DNA of 64,000 nt from Mytilisepta virgata. Taxonomy: Eukaryota > Mollusca > Bivalvia > Mytilida > Mytilidae. Both the position numbers and the translations under genes were made by a program. The notes under the pieces were generated by a model. That model was given only the letters and a program-made list of their open reading frames with translations. It did no database searches and was not told where the DNA came from. Location: positions 93,827,539 through 93,891,538 of the forward strand of contig CM051519.1 of NCBI GenBank assembly GCA_028015205.1. Reading direction: 5' to 3'. Within the stretch, counting starts at the first letter, position 1. Every line of letters begins with the position of its first letter. This document shows, piece by piece, positions 55,640 through 64,000 of the stretch.

Positions 55640-58600
55640 TCTTTATTTAAAGAGGGTAACTCAATTAGAAGTAGTCTAATTTTCATTGAGGCCCTCAAAC
55701 AAAATACATGTATACAGTTAACATTCATACATTAAAATACAATATATATTACTAGTATATACACAATTCAATCATTCAAACATACAAATGGCAAAACAAT
55801 ATATTTCCTTGAAAGAACTTAGAAGACATAATTCATATATTTCTCAGTGTTGTTTCAAAACGCACAGTTTGGCGCATTTAATGTGTTTTGAATTGCTGTT
55901 TTGATCAGTTGGATATGAACTTTCCTCATATCTTGACAATGAAAATATTACCCGAAAATAATACATATAAGAAGTGTACTTTTAACTGAACTGACATAAA
56001 AATTTCCTCCCAATCAGTTAAAAAATCACACATGTATATATTAAGAATTTGACCTAGTGGCATAGGGCTAGTTCTTCCACCTGTGTGAATAGAATGGAGA
56101 CGGTATAGTTTGAGATCTTTCTGTTATTAACACCTCACTTGACTTGACACTTCACCATATGTTACTCACTGGCAATGGATCAGGTGACAAAAAAAACTGC
56201 TAATGCTTTCTGTGCTGACTTAATTTTTTTATATTGTTTGGTTTGTTATTTGTTTTAAAAGCCATTTTAAAATCAGTTTTTGCCTTACTCAAATCCGCAA
56301 TGTTCAACCATCGTCTGTCCAAACCAGCTAAAATAAGATTGTAAGAATACCACATAATAATACATTTAGAACCACTAAAGGGAAAAATTTTCCACTCTTA
56401 GTAATGGTTGTATATCTAAGCAACATGAAAGTATTTATGGAAGATAACTATACCTGAGATTCCTTCATATGTCCACCAGGACTGCCACAAATCTATTCCC
56501 AGTGCTGGAGACATAATTATAATAATTAGTTGGTGTGAGACAAAATGTTATGCTATAATCATTTTAGACATCCCACTTTAATTTATATCTGTAACAGTGA
56601 CGAATGAACCGTATAAATATGTATTTCAAAACGAAATACTTACTAGTAATGTTTGTAATATGAAAGTTAGCATATTATAGCAGCTTTTACCCGATAAAGA
56701 GTAAAGTATGCATGAAAAAATACCCCTTATTATCGGGAAATATGTATATTAGTAGTATATAGGAGGTTCTAAATACGTATTTGTCGTGGTGGTGCCTGGA
56801 ATGACGCCACAGCAAGTTACATCACCGGAAAGGGTTTGCGCAAATCACTTCCCGAGTGATGAATTTTCCCATATTCCTTTAAGGGAGATAATTTCGTGCC
56901 TTCGTGCCATGTTTCAATAAACAGTGTTAGGGAGATTCTAATATGACTTGCTTCAAACGCCGAAGTAAAATATGGATATTTTGATTCCAGCGTCAAAGAC
57001 GTCGGACGGTTTGATTGGACACGTCACAGTAAACTTTTTTAACAAGCTTTAACGACGTCATAGTATAACTTGCGCTGTGTAATGGCGTCTTCGTTAGTGG
57101 ATATATATGTTGCAGCGTTTCGAAATGTCGTAAAAACTGCCCTATTAGAATAGAAGTGGCTTAAAAATATCACGATTTCACCAAATGTGGGCCCTTCATA
57201 CCGATATTTTATATAAAAAATATTGGCAAAATATTTGGCATACAGTGCATAACCGTTGTAAAATCAGGATATTTTTAAGCCACAATGAATTATTTCTCAT
57301 CGTTTTGCGTCATTTTCTAAGGGAAGGATCGTAAGAACCTTCCCGCAGTTCGTTGTAGTGGTTGTATAACATGCATAATATTACGAGTTAATGATCTTCC
57401 CCTTTCCCGCCCTTTTCAATTCGGAGGTTTTTTGGGGTGGTTCGTTGCTGTGTATAGCTGGGTAACCTTTTGCAGTGTGTCCAGTTACCTTGAGGTCTCG
57501 CACACGGAGGGTACGCATAACCGAAAGTATATTGTCTAAATTGGATTAACTCCCCTGCCTGCGGTTTTCTGGTTTTCTATTCAATATGTAGATACAGTCT
57601 CTCTTCGAGGTGTTTAGACTAGGACCTATCACCGTAAGGTCAAGGACCAATTGGGTACACAAGACCGATATTTCAATGGTATGATTTAATTATCTTCCCT
57701 TTTCTCGCGGTTTCTGTTCCCCATGGTTTCTTAGTCATTCATCAGAATGTACAGGGAAACTTGTGATATAGTGGTCGTTGGTTTGGTTTTCTTGCTCTTC
57801 GCTGCTCATTGCTGGTCATTGCTGCTCAAGACACTCAGGTCCTCATATTTGTATTTGCTGCTGCTGCTCTGGGTGAGGGAAATACTTCTGTGTCCTGGGC
57901 GATGAATACGATGATGTTGATGCTGCTCTGCGTAAAGGAAATGCTGCTGCTGTTGCTCTACGTGAGGGAAATGCTGCTGTTGCTGCTGAGGAGGAGAGAT
58001 TCTCCGTCCAACGTCTTGTCTGTTTCCTTAGACGTCTTTTTGGTTGTCGCGATTGTCATAATTCAACGATGATAGCTTGGATCAGGCCATTTAGAAAGGC
58101 CACTCTGCATTTATCCAGGCTTGTGACTTGCTACCCAGAAAGAAAAGGCTGCATTAACCCTTCCACATTTTCTTTTTATTTTGCCTTTTTCTATTTTATT
58201 TTATTTTTATTTTTACTTTTTTCTCTCCATCTTTGCACAACATAGAGACGTTGCTGTCTTCAGTCGGTGTTGGGTCGTAGTCTCTCAGTACACAGTCATA
58301 ATCTTAGGATTCTTTCAATTCATAGTAATTCTCTTCTCTTAAATGTTTATCCGTTGCCCTGATCATTTGATGCATGGGGTCTTTATTTGTCTTGCTGCCA
58401 AAACACCAGTCCAAGGGAATGCTTATTCATTCTTACTCGTTCTTTTACTTTCTGTTTGTACTCCGTCTGATGTACTCGAAATGTTATAATCATAATGAAG
58501 TCCATGGAGACCGTTCGCATTCCTCATCGGAGTCTTCGTTTAAACAATGGTCCCTTCTATATTCCGATTCCTCGTTATCGGTTTCTTCGATGCCTGAGGC

Positions 58601-60998
58601 CGAATCCAATTTACTATATTCCGTTGAATCCTCATCCATACCTAACCTAAACCCTAACCCTAAGCCTTACCGGAACTCTAAATCTAACCCACTCTAATAC
58701 TAACTCTAATCCTAACCCAAACCCTAACCCTAACATAACCTAATGTAACCTAACCAAAACCCTAACCCGAACTCTTTACCTTAATCCTAACTCTTAACCC
58801 TAAAACTAACCTAAACCTTAACCCTTACCGGAACTCTAAATCTAATCCACTCTAACACTAACTCTAATCCTAACCCAAACCCTAACGTAACCTAATGTAA
58901 CCTAACCCAAACCCTAACCCTAACGTAACCTAATGTAACCTAACCAAAACCCTAACCCTAACCTTCGCCTTCACACTGACACTAACCCTCACTTTTACCC
59001 TAACTCTTTCACTGACTTAACCTTAACCTTACCCTTAACCCTAACTCTTACCTTAACCTTAACCTTAACCCTAACTCTTACCTTAACCTTAAGCCTAACC
59101 GTAACACTTACCTCAAACCTAACTCTAACTCTAACCTTAACACTTACTTGTAACAGTAACCTAACTCTAACCTAACTCTAACCCTACCGCTAAACCTATA
59201 GCCCAAACTCTAACCGTAACTTTAACCTTAAATTCTAAATCTAACATAACTGTAGCCTATCCTAACCCTAACTCTAATCCTAACCCAACCATAAAATTAA
59301 CTTTTACCCTATGTTAGGTTAGGGATAGGATTAAGATATGGTTAGTGTTTGGGTTAGAGTAAGGTAAGTGTTAGAGTTAGGTTAAGTTTAGGGTTAGGGT
59401 TAGAGTAACAGTTAGGATAAGTGTAAGGTTAGAGTTAGGTTTAGGGTAAGAGTTGATTTAGGGTTAGGATTAGGTTATAGGGTTAGAGTTAGAGTTCGAT
59501 TATAGTGTTAGGGTTAGGGGTTAGGGTAACCCTAACCCTAACTCTAACATTAATTTTAATCCTTACCCTAACCCTAACTCTAATTCTAACCCTTACCCTA
59601 ACCCAAATGTTAGGTTAGAGTTACGGTGGGTTAAGGTTCAGTTAGGGTTATTGTTAGGGTAAGGGTTAAGAGTTAGGGTTAGGGTTAGGGTTAAGAGTTA
59701 GGTTAGGTTTAGAGTTAGGGTTAGAGTTATGGTAAGGGTTAGCTTTACGGTAAGGATTATGGTTAGGGTTAGTGTTGGTGTTACCCTAACCCTAACTCTA
59801 ACATTAATTCTAATCCTTACGCTAACCTTAACTCTAACTCTAATTCTAACCCTTACCCTAACCCTAATGTTAGGTTAGGGTTATGGTAGGGCTAGGGCCA
59901 GGGTTAGTTTAGAGTTAGGGTGGGTTAAGGTTCGAGTTAGGGTTATTGTTAGGGTAAAGGTTAAGAGTTAGGTTTAGGTTTAGGGTTAGGGTTAGTGTTG
60001 GTGTTAGGTTAAAGGTTAGGTTAGGGTTAGGAAATAAAACCAGGGGAAAAAGTTGATGCAATACCCTCTCTTTGCAAGAATTCAAGGTGACTGGACTGAA
60101 AATCCCGGCATCACTTTTGCATGCTTACAAACCACTTCCTGTGGTGTGACATCCTGTGACGTCATTTGCCGCTGAGGTAACTTTCTGTGACACCATTTCC
60201 GCCCCATTACGCACCAGCACGACAAAAACTAGTGTAACTACTGATAGTTTCGTGTACACGCACTCTCGTAATTCTAAATTATCTGAAATTCTGAAGAGGC
60301 AGAAAAACACCCTTTATAATACTTGTATTTGATAAGTTCGGCTCGTACAATTTTCAAATCTAGTTATATTTTGGCTGGCTGTGACCTTTCAAAGAACATA
60401 CAAGTAGCTTAAAAGTAACTCGCTATTGAAAAGTTGACCCACACATCGAAAGCGATCCTAGTTTTGAACAGTAACAGATATAAGTGCAATCACTCGATCA
60501 CAAAAATAATTCGTGGACTATAAGATTTTATCAAAATATTTTGTTTATCATTTTTTGCGCTGGATTCAGAAACTGAAACCGCCCTATTTTAAAGGGGAAA
60601 TTGGAGATTTTGCTACATTTTAAAGATTTTGAAATTATTCAAAGTCACAGTGTCCGTAATATTACTTTCTGTATCAGAACGCTCGTATTGTTAAGTTGAA
60701 AAATTGGAAGTACTTTCATGCGACGATGGGACTCTTTTTGGGGGGGTTATCGAATTGCCTTCCTTATCAGTACAAATGGATACACGATTTATAAAATACA
60801 TTCAAGCTGTCTAAACCAAAGCCATTGCTGTCATTCTGGACTAACATTTAAGTAATACTGTAAGTCATGAAGACAGCAAAATACAGATATCAATGAACTT
60901 TGACAAGACAAATAAAAAAATACTGTGTTAAATTAAACGAAAATATACTTACTTGCTTTGAGACATGTTAAAGTTAGTGTAACATACGAAATCCTCAT
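45150..60998 (-). CDS. CA10: Carbonic-anhydrase-related protein (CARP X/XI type), complete, 8 exons
   Basis: Exons in transcript order: 60998-60953, 56504-56454, 55593-55457, 51782-51600, 50760-50665, 50127-50061, 46080-45926, 45359-45150; all junctions GT-AG with matching phases, 945 bp, 314 aa (human CA10 about 328). Order: short hydrophobic leader (1-15), WWTYEGISGFQFWG, Cys47 (WAVCSDGK), QSPIDI, LLFDPNLEPF, the core GGSEHSIDG, QPGC (Cys226, expected disulfide partner of Cys47), VTWIILNRPI, NIRPTMPSYNR and TNINF. FDPNL, the HFG core and TNINF place it with CARP X/XI, secreted pseudoenzymes that in vertebrates bind neurexins. Of the three zinc histidines, the H94 equivalent is Lys115, while H96 (His117) and H119 (His141) are kept. 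Introns 1, 3 and 6 hold large repeat arrays. The last exon could instead splice at 45231, but that donor (GTCTGT) is poor. Confidence 0.92.
45545..45690 (+). repeat. Single-unit (unexpanded) relative of the 40-bp array locus
   Basis: TTGTGCTCAAGGCCTAAAAT, CCAAAATGACCAAAAG and one copy of ACCGTCTAAGGACAGAGC, then CACCAGGGAGATACGCCTTAG. The left part equals the left flank of the large array (47052-47140) and the right part parallels its right flank (49844-49865). Confidence 0.75.
45926..46080 (-). CDS. CA10: CARP exon 7: PGC and TWII core
   Basis: Encodes EILVPATSQYITYQGSLTQ, PGCSESVTWIILNRPI and NISKEQ, matching the substrate-pocket strand of carbonic anhydrases. The threonine gate motif is QPGC, as in CARPs. 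Acceptor ATCATTTCAG, donor GTATGT. Confidence 0.92.
47140..49848 (+). repeat. Minisatellite/satellite array, 40-bp unit, ~67 copies (CARP intron 6)
   Basis: Unit AAGGACAGAGCAATGCACGA followed by GGGTATAGCCAAAACCATCT. A +2 variant (CAAAATGCAC, 42 bp) is common on the left. Variants TATGGACAG, GGACACAGC, GGTCAGAGC and AACAATCT occur in clusters, showing local duplication. Because 40 is not a multiple of 3, the antisense strand reads through all frames and gives false ORFs. Confidence 0.97.
49860..50060. other. CARP intron 6, right of the array
   Basis: Unique-looking AT-rich sequence. A + strand ORF here (49841-50131) overlaps CARP exon 6 on the other strand and has no motifs. Confidence 0.5.
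50061..50127 (-). CDS. CA10: CARP exon 6
   Basis: 67 bp encoding YGDTTNEAFELISRYT, then GNVLLK. Acceptor TTTATTTCAG, donor GTAAGA; the 40-bp array begins about 210 bp into the next intron. Confidence 0.85.
50665..50760 (-). CDS. CA10: CARP exon 5: third zinc-ligand region
   Basis: 32 codons starting VHLLTYNADLYTNLTQALRS and ending IFGQ. The His in EVHLLTYN is the H119 equivalent. There is a sequon at NLT. Confidence 0.92.
51600..51782 (-). CDS. CA10: CARP exon 4: active-site core
   Basis: 61 codons: VTGNMTNDGHGVTIDVDDG, SGPLKYKHKVAQIKVHFGEE and GGSEHSIDGLKFPTE. The proton-shuttle position keeps His (NDGH); the first zinc ligand is Lys (IKVHFG). Confidence 0.94.
52190..53167 (+). repeat. Minisatellite, 29-bp unit, ~34 copies (CARP intron 3, left part)
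   Basis: Unit ATTGTACGTAATGACTGTCA plus GGGATACCC, with recurrent variants (GATATC, TCAGAGATA, TAATGTCTG). Interrupted at 53168 by a LINE and resumed at 54478. Confidence 0.95.
53168..54477 (+). pseudogene. 5'-truncated LINE (RT C-terminal half and 3' UTR)
   Basis: The reading, broken by frameshifts near 53262, 53480 and 53926 and a stop near 53413, carries GVPQGSILGPLLFLLYIN, LYADDTTIHCSSSN, WCNENDMMIN, KLLGVMID, RLGLMCRLK, LYKLQKRAARIIL, LNIAPEYL-like NNLAPEYLCDVF and FYYSGIILWNALP. These are the RT motifs and thumb/connection of a Jockey/CR1-type non-LTR element. The 3' end reads TTACCCTCTTTAAATAAAGA followed by a (CTTA)n tail. It splits the 29-bp array, so it is younger than the array. 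The superfamily call is tentative. Confidence 0.88.
54478..54830 (+). repeat. Minisatellite, 29-bp unit, right part, with 41-bp foreign segment
   Basis: About 11 further units of the same array. A non-unit segment of 41 bp sits at 54601-54641, identical to 58506-58546. A (TA)n run follows at about 54872-54895. Confidence 0.92.
55457..55593 (-). CDS. CA10: CARP exon 3: FWG, QSPI, FDPNL
   Basis: Encodes GFQFWGKSNDDWAVCSDGK, QSPIDINSSQLLFDPNLEPF and IFPKK. It lies 8 bp from an (ATA)n run that follows its acceptor side in the intron. Confidence 0.93.
55601..55695 (-). mobile_element. LINE 3' tail with (ATT)n run (CARP intron 2)
   Basis: On the - strand GAGGGCCTCAATGAAAATTA, then GTTACCCTCTTTAAATAAAG and (ATT)n, the same 3' end as the LINE at 53.2-54.5 kb but with a different tail repeat. 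Confidence 0.75.
56454..56504 (-). CDS. CA10: CARP exon 2: WWTYEGIS
   Basis: A 51-bp exon encoding LGIDLWQSWWTYEGIS, the conserved start of the CARP domain. Acceptor CTCCAG, donor GTATAG. Confidence 0.9.
57156..57283. repeat. 128-bp TIR element (MITE-like)
   Basis: GTGGCTTAAAAATATCACGA at the left end and its near-complement TCAGGATATTTTTAAGCCAC at the right. No coding capacity and no clear TSD. It is in CARP intron 1. Confidence 0.65.
57284..58630. other. CARP intron 1: CTG-rich patch and unidentified sequence
   Basis: Contains GCTGCT/TGCTGCTG runs at about 57790-57990 that open a short + strand ORF, and the source-like copy (58506-58546) of the 41-bp segment found in the 29-bp array. The G+C content is higher than the surroundings. 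It may belong to an unrecognised mobile element. Confidence 0.45.
58640..60032. repeat. Degenerate telomere-like (TTAGGG)n array with strand switches (CARP intron 1)
   Basis: Blocks: CCCTAA-type 58640-59310, TTAGGG-type 59313-59527, CCCTAA-type 59528-59608, TTAGGG-type 59609-59782, CCCTAA-type 59783-59868, TTAGGG-type 59869-60032. Units are mixed 5-7-mers (CTAACC, CTTAAC, CTCTAA). Blocks 59.53-59.61 and 59.78-59.87 kb are near copies about 255 bp apart. Confidence 0.92.
60953..60998 (-). CDS. CA10: CARP exon 1: start codon and leader
   Basis: ATG at 60998, MRISYVTLTLTCLKA, then one base of a split Thr codon before GTAAGT. Short for a signal peptide but hydrophobic; the phase fits exon 2 exactly. 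Confidence 0.78.
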
Positions 60999-61279
60999 TA
61001 TTCTTCTGTCTTCCGTACAATGACCAGCAGTTCCATATGCAACGTCTGGATCAGATCGTTAAGTAGTTAATTAACTATAAGATGCACTGTATTTGGTCAT
61101 AAAACATTTGACATCTTCTCCCGTATATTACAGTATCATATCACATACGTGAGGGTTACGATGAGAAAATGTTTAGATTTTGTTTACTATACAAATTTTG
61201 AATTGTATTTTTAATATTGAAACTTTAAATATTGACAGAAACTTTTCACCCTAATTTTATTATTAATTAATCAGTGACT

Positions 61280-61648
61280 TTACGAATAATTTTTAAATTC
61301 TTCAACTTTTCTCCAAGTACAGATTTTTAGTTTTGTGCGAGTGCGTTGTCCGTGTGTTAAAAATGACCTTATCAAAACGGAATTGGATTCATTGGGCATT
61401 TTAAAGTACCGAACATTTTCATATTCATTTATACCAGTCAGTGTATATAGTTTGTAGAATTTCATACATTCATTGTAATGTTGTGTAGTATGCTGAACGC
61501 AGTATTTACACTGCAATGTATTTTTAATACCAGTGAGTATAAAAAAGGGTTTTATGGAGGAATAAAATGACGGAACTAATATTATTAACCACAGTTGCGC
61601 TGATATAAATGACTTTAACGTGAAAGGATAGATAAAACCAGTACCCAT
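61280..61648 (-). CDS. Uncertain single-exon ORF, 122 aa
   Basis: It starts with ATGG after AAAA (reasonable context) and has a hydrophobic N-terminal third (LKSFISAQLWLIILVPSF), then CKYCVQH and a basic C-terminus. No family recognised. It lies 280 bp upstream of CARP exon 1 on the same strand. In DNA this AT-rich a chance ORF of this length is possible, so this is only a candidate. Confidence 0.15.
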   Translation of the reverse strand: MGTGFIYPFTLKSFISAQLWLIILVPSFYSSIKPFFILTGIKNTLQCKYCVQHTTQHYNECMKFYKLYTLTGINEYENVRYFKMPNESNSVLIRSFLTHGQRTRTKLKICTWRKVEEFKNYS

Positions 61649-61859
61649 TTTTGATGCTTTTGTTCTTTGATTTTGATTTGAATAGATTGATGGTTCTTTA
61701 CTTTAAATATTATTTGAAGAATAAATTGAACACCCATTTCTTGTTAGATTATTTGGAGAGAAAATACCAGAATGTATACCTTACACCACTTAAACAAGTA
61801 CGAACTGAAAATGATATATTTGTCCGTGCTTATAATAGAAGATAGGGAATTTTTCCTAT

Positions 61860-64000
61860 TAAAATTTAAACTCAAACAGATAAAGGTAAAACAAATATAT
61901 TTCAAACAGGCATACAATTATGTTAATAAAGTGTAAATAAAGTAACAAGATACCTATAGTGACATTGTTGGACATCACATATTCTAGTACTTCTCTGGTA
62001 CATTATATATATATTCTCACTGAAATTTTATAATTTCTTCATGACATTATATAAATTCTAATTAATACCCAGAACAAGACAATACAAATTCAAAAGACGT
62101 TCATAAAAAGGTATTTGACCTCAACAGAATGATACAAGTATACTCAACCAGATGTTTAATTCCAGAACCGAGAGGGTTCAAAATTAACCACTAATGCTTG
62201 AAAAATATGCGTTATGATTTTATTGATTGATTGTTGCTTAACGTCCAGTGGAAAATATTTCATGCTTCTTCAGCACGAGAACCAGTTCAATTTATCAAAC
62301 AATTCAAATAGGGATGGGATGGGACACAAATGGAACCAATTTTGACTGCCACTGTAAAAGGAGGATGGTTTGGTAGGATCTGATAATTTAGCCGTCTGTA
62401 GCGGCCATCGGCCTACTCTTTTTCGAAAACTACAGAAGGTGTCATTAGCGTGCAGGGAATGTGGCATTCTCCAAACAAGTTACCCACTATGGTCCGCGGT
62501 CAGGCTTTCCGTATTATTACCTGACAATCCCCAACGAGAGGGTCTCCCCTATCCGCCACCCGGGGACGCGGTATAGGCAGCTCTATATGCTGAGGTCCCG
62601 TGATCCGCCTAAATTCGCAAACTGATTCTCATATGACACAAAAGATTCAATTTGTTCAAGTATAAAGGAAAAACAATCAAAACATGTATAGAGTAATAGT
62701 AAATCCTGACACAAGGAACCGAACACGGCTAACATTCGACCTGCAGTTATGAGACCCTTAGCTAGGTTTACAGTTAAAACGAGCACATTATGATTCTGCT
62801 ATCTAAATTATGTGTCGTGCACTCTACTTTTGCAATTCTAGCAAGCGGTCATCCTGTTGGTAATGATACTGTATTGGTTTTTATGGTGTATTTTATATAC
62901 CAGGATGTCAGGATAGATAAGGGGGGGGGGGGGGGGGCTTTTACCCCACCACTGTTGAGTGTCTGTACTATCCTGATTCTCTGTTAATGTTTGTGTTTTG
63001 TACTCTTTTATGTTATTTTTTGGCCGGAGTTCTTTGATTGATTGGTATGTCATTGCTGACCTTTCCTGTTATCCGTTTTGTTGTTAATTAATACTACACA
63101 AGTATAAATAAAGAGCAAACGAACGTGATAACACAAAAAAATAAAGCATTCTGTTATAAATTAAAATTTCCTCAAATAAATAAAGAAATGAATATAATGA
63201 ACAGTTCCACAATAAATAAATAAATAATAAAAATGGGGAATTACGTGGGCATCCAGCAGGATTTATTAAGCACGAACATTTAAATACGGAAAAAGATAAG
63301 CAGACGTTCTCTTCAAAGCAATGGACCTGGTATATAACATTATTGTTTATAAAGGAAAAAATTACAAGATACATTTTTTTTATATTATTCTTGTAGATTT
63401 AAACCAATAAAAACAACCAGTATTTAAAATTCAAGAAGTATATCAAAAAGAGGGGTTTCAAAGAATACTATACAGATATAAGATTTGACTGGATAACCAA
63501 TATTTGATATTGAAGATATTGAAGATACTAGTGTTAATTACGTATGAAAACTTGAAAAGAATGAATAAGAAAGTATGAATAAGACTTTAATCTCATATAC
63601 ACCCTCAAAAAGATTCATACATCTCTGCTGTTGTTAAATGATATTGCTTTTGTAACTTGTTACACCAAATCAATAGAAGCAGAGCTCATTTTAAGGCAAT
63701 GTCAAAGGAAAAATGACTATCAATCATTGTATACAATGTCTAGATTACAATTTACTCACACATTGTACAACTTTATTGGAAAATCAACTAAAGATCAGAC
63801 TAATTCATTACAAACTTGTCTTAGATCGATGGGTGATTAACTTACAGTATTAATGCTTTAAAGCATTTTACACAATCTTGGAGTGTTCTGTGACAGTTTT
63901 TATTACTTTCGTTTTGTTCTTACGTAATAAGTATTATCTGCATCCAATGGACAATTCAGAAAACCCCCTTTGAAACTACACCCTTGAAGGAGTTCTCCTG
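61860..64000. other. Upstream of CARP: no gene seen
   Basis: Includes a 17-nt poly-G run (62921-62937) and a SINE-like tail (62221-62265). The ORF at 63631-63840 has no motif or splice support. Confidence 0.45.
62221..62265 (-). mobile_element. SINE family 2-like tail remnant
   Basis: On the - strand TTCCACTGGACGTTAAGCAA followed by CAATCAATC, matching the end of family 2 (CCACTGGATGTTAAACAA then an ATCC-type repeat). The body is not preserved next to it. Confidence 0.45.

Noticed and set aside
58374..58697. 107-aa + strand ORF with a Ser-rich C-terminus
   Set aside because: It runs into the telomere-like array (NPNPKP-type end) and lies antisense in a CARP intron. No recognised domain.
58640..60032. 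True chromosome end
   Set aside because: The units are degenerate and alternate in orientation, and the array is flanked by CARP coding exons on both sides, so it is interstitial.

Overview
This is AT-rich eukaryotic DNA with spliced genes and many retroelement and satellite-like repeats. The gene content (inositol trisphosphate receptor, sarcospan, CRELD, carbonic-anhydrase-related protein) is animal. The tRNA-headed SINEs, the reverse-transcriptase element with its recurrent 3' tail and the Helitron-like units with a tandem core resemble repeats I know from bivalves, so a marine mussel (Mytilus or a relative) is my best guess. The species is inferred; nothing was searched.

Four protein-coding genes can be rebuilt exon by exon with GT-AG introns and matching phases. 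(1) 73-2554, + strand: the last three coding exons of an inositol 1,4,5-trisphosphate receptor; the rest lies left of the window. (2) 10361-18271, - strand: a complete three-exon sarcospan-like four-pass membrane protein of 283 aa. (3) 22262-35817, + strand: a complete eleven-exon CRELD protein of 409 aa with signal peptide, CXXC, WE domain, EGF and furin-like modules and two C-terminal hydrophobic segments, as in CRELD1. (4) 45150-60998, - strand: a complete eight-exon carbonic-anhydrase-related protein of the CARP X/XI type, 314 aa. ITPR and sarcospan converge, sarcospan and CRELD diverge, and CRELD and CARP converge. The genes do not form one pathway, although ITPR and CRELD both belong to the ER.

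The rest is repeats. Two tRNA-derived SINE families are present, several copies with clear target-site duplications. A decayed reverse-transcriptase element (11.8-13.6 kb) has two further copies of its 3' tail. A 5'-truncated LINE splits a 29-bp minisatellite. There is a TTAA-flanked MITE, several foldback elements and two Helitron-like units built on a ~166-bp tandem core. The CARP introns are especially repeat-rich: a 40-bp array of about 67 units (47.1-49.8 kb), a 29-bp array (52.2-54.8 kb) and a degenerate telomere-like array with repeated strand switches (58.6-60.0 kb).

The observations most worth a second look are: a perfect ER-stress response element (CGTGG-N9-ATTGG) about 280 bp upstream of the CRELD start codon; a 41-bp segment shared exactly between the 29-bp array and a site 3.9 kb away; an apparent unexpanded paralogue of the 40-bp array; and a CARP that has lost only one of the three zinc-binding histidines. 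I found no operon-like, CRISPR or defence system.
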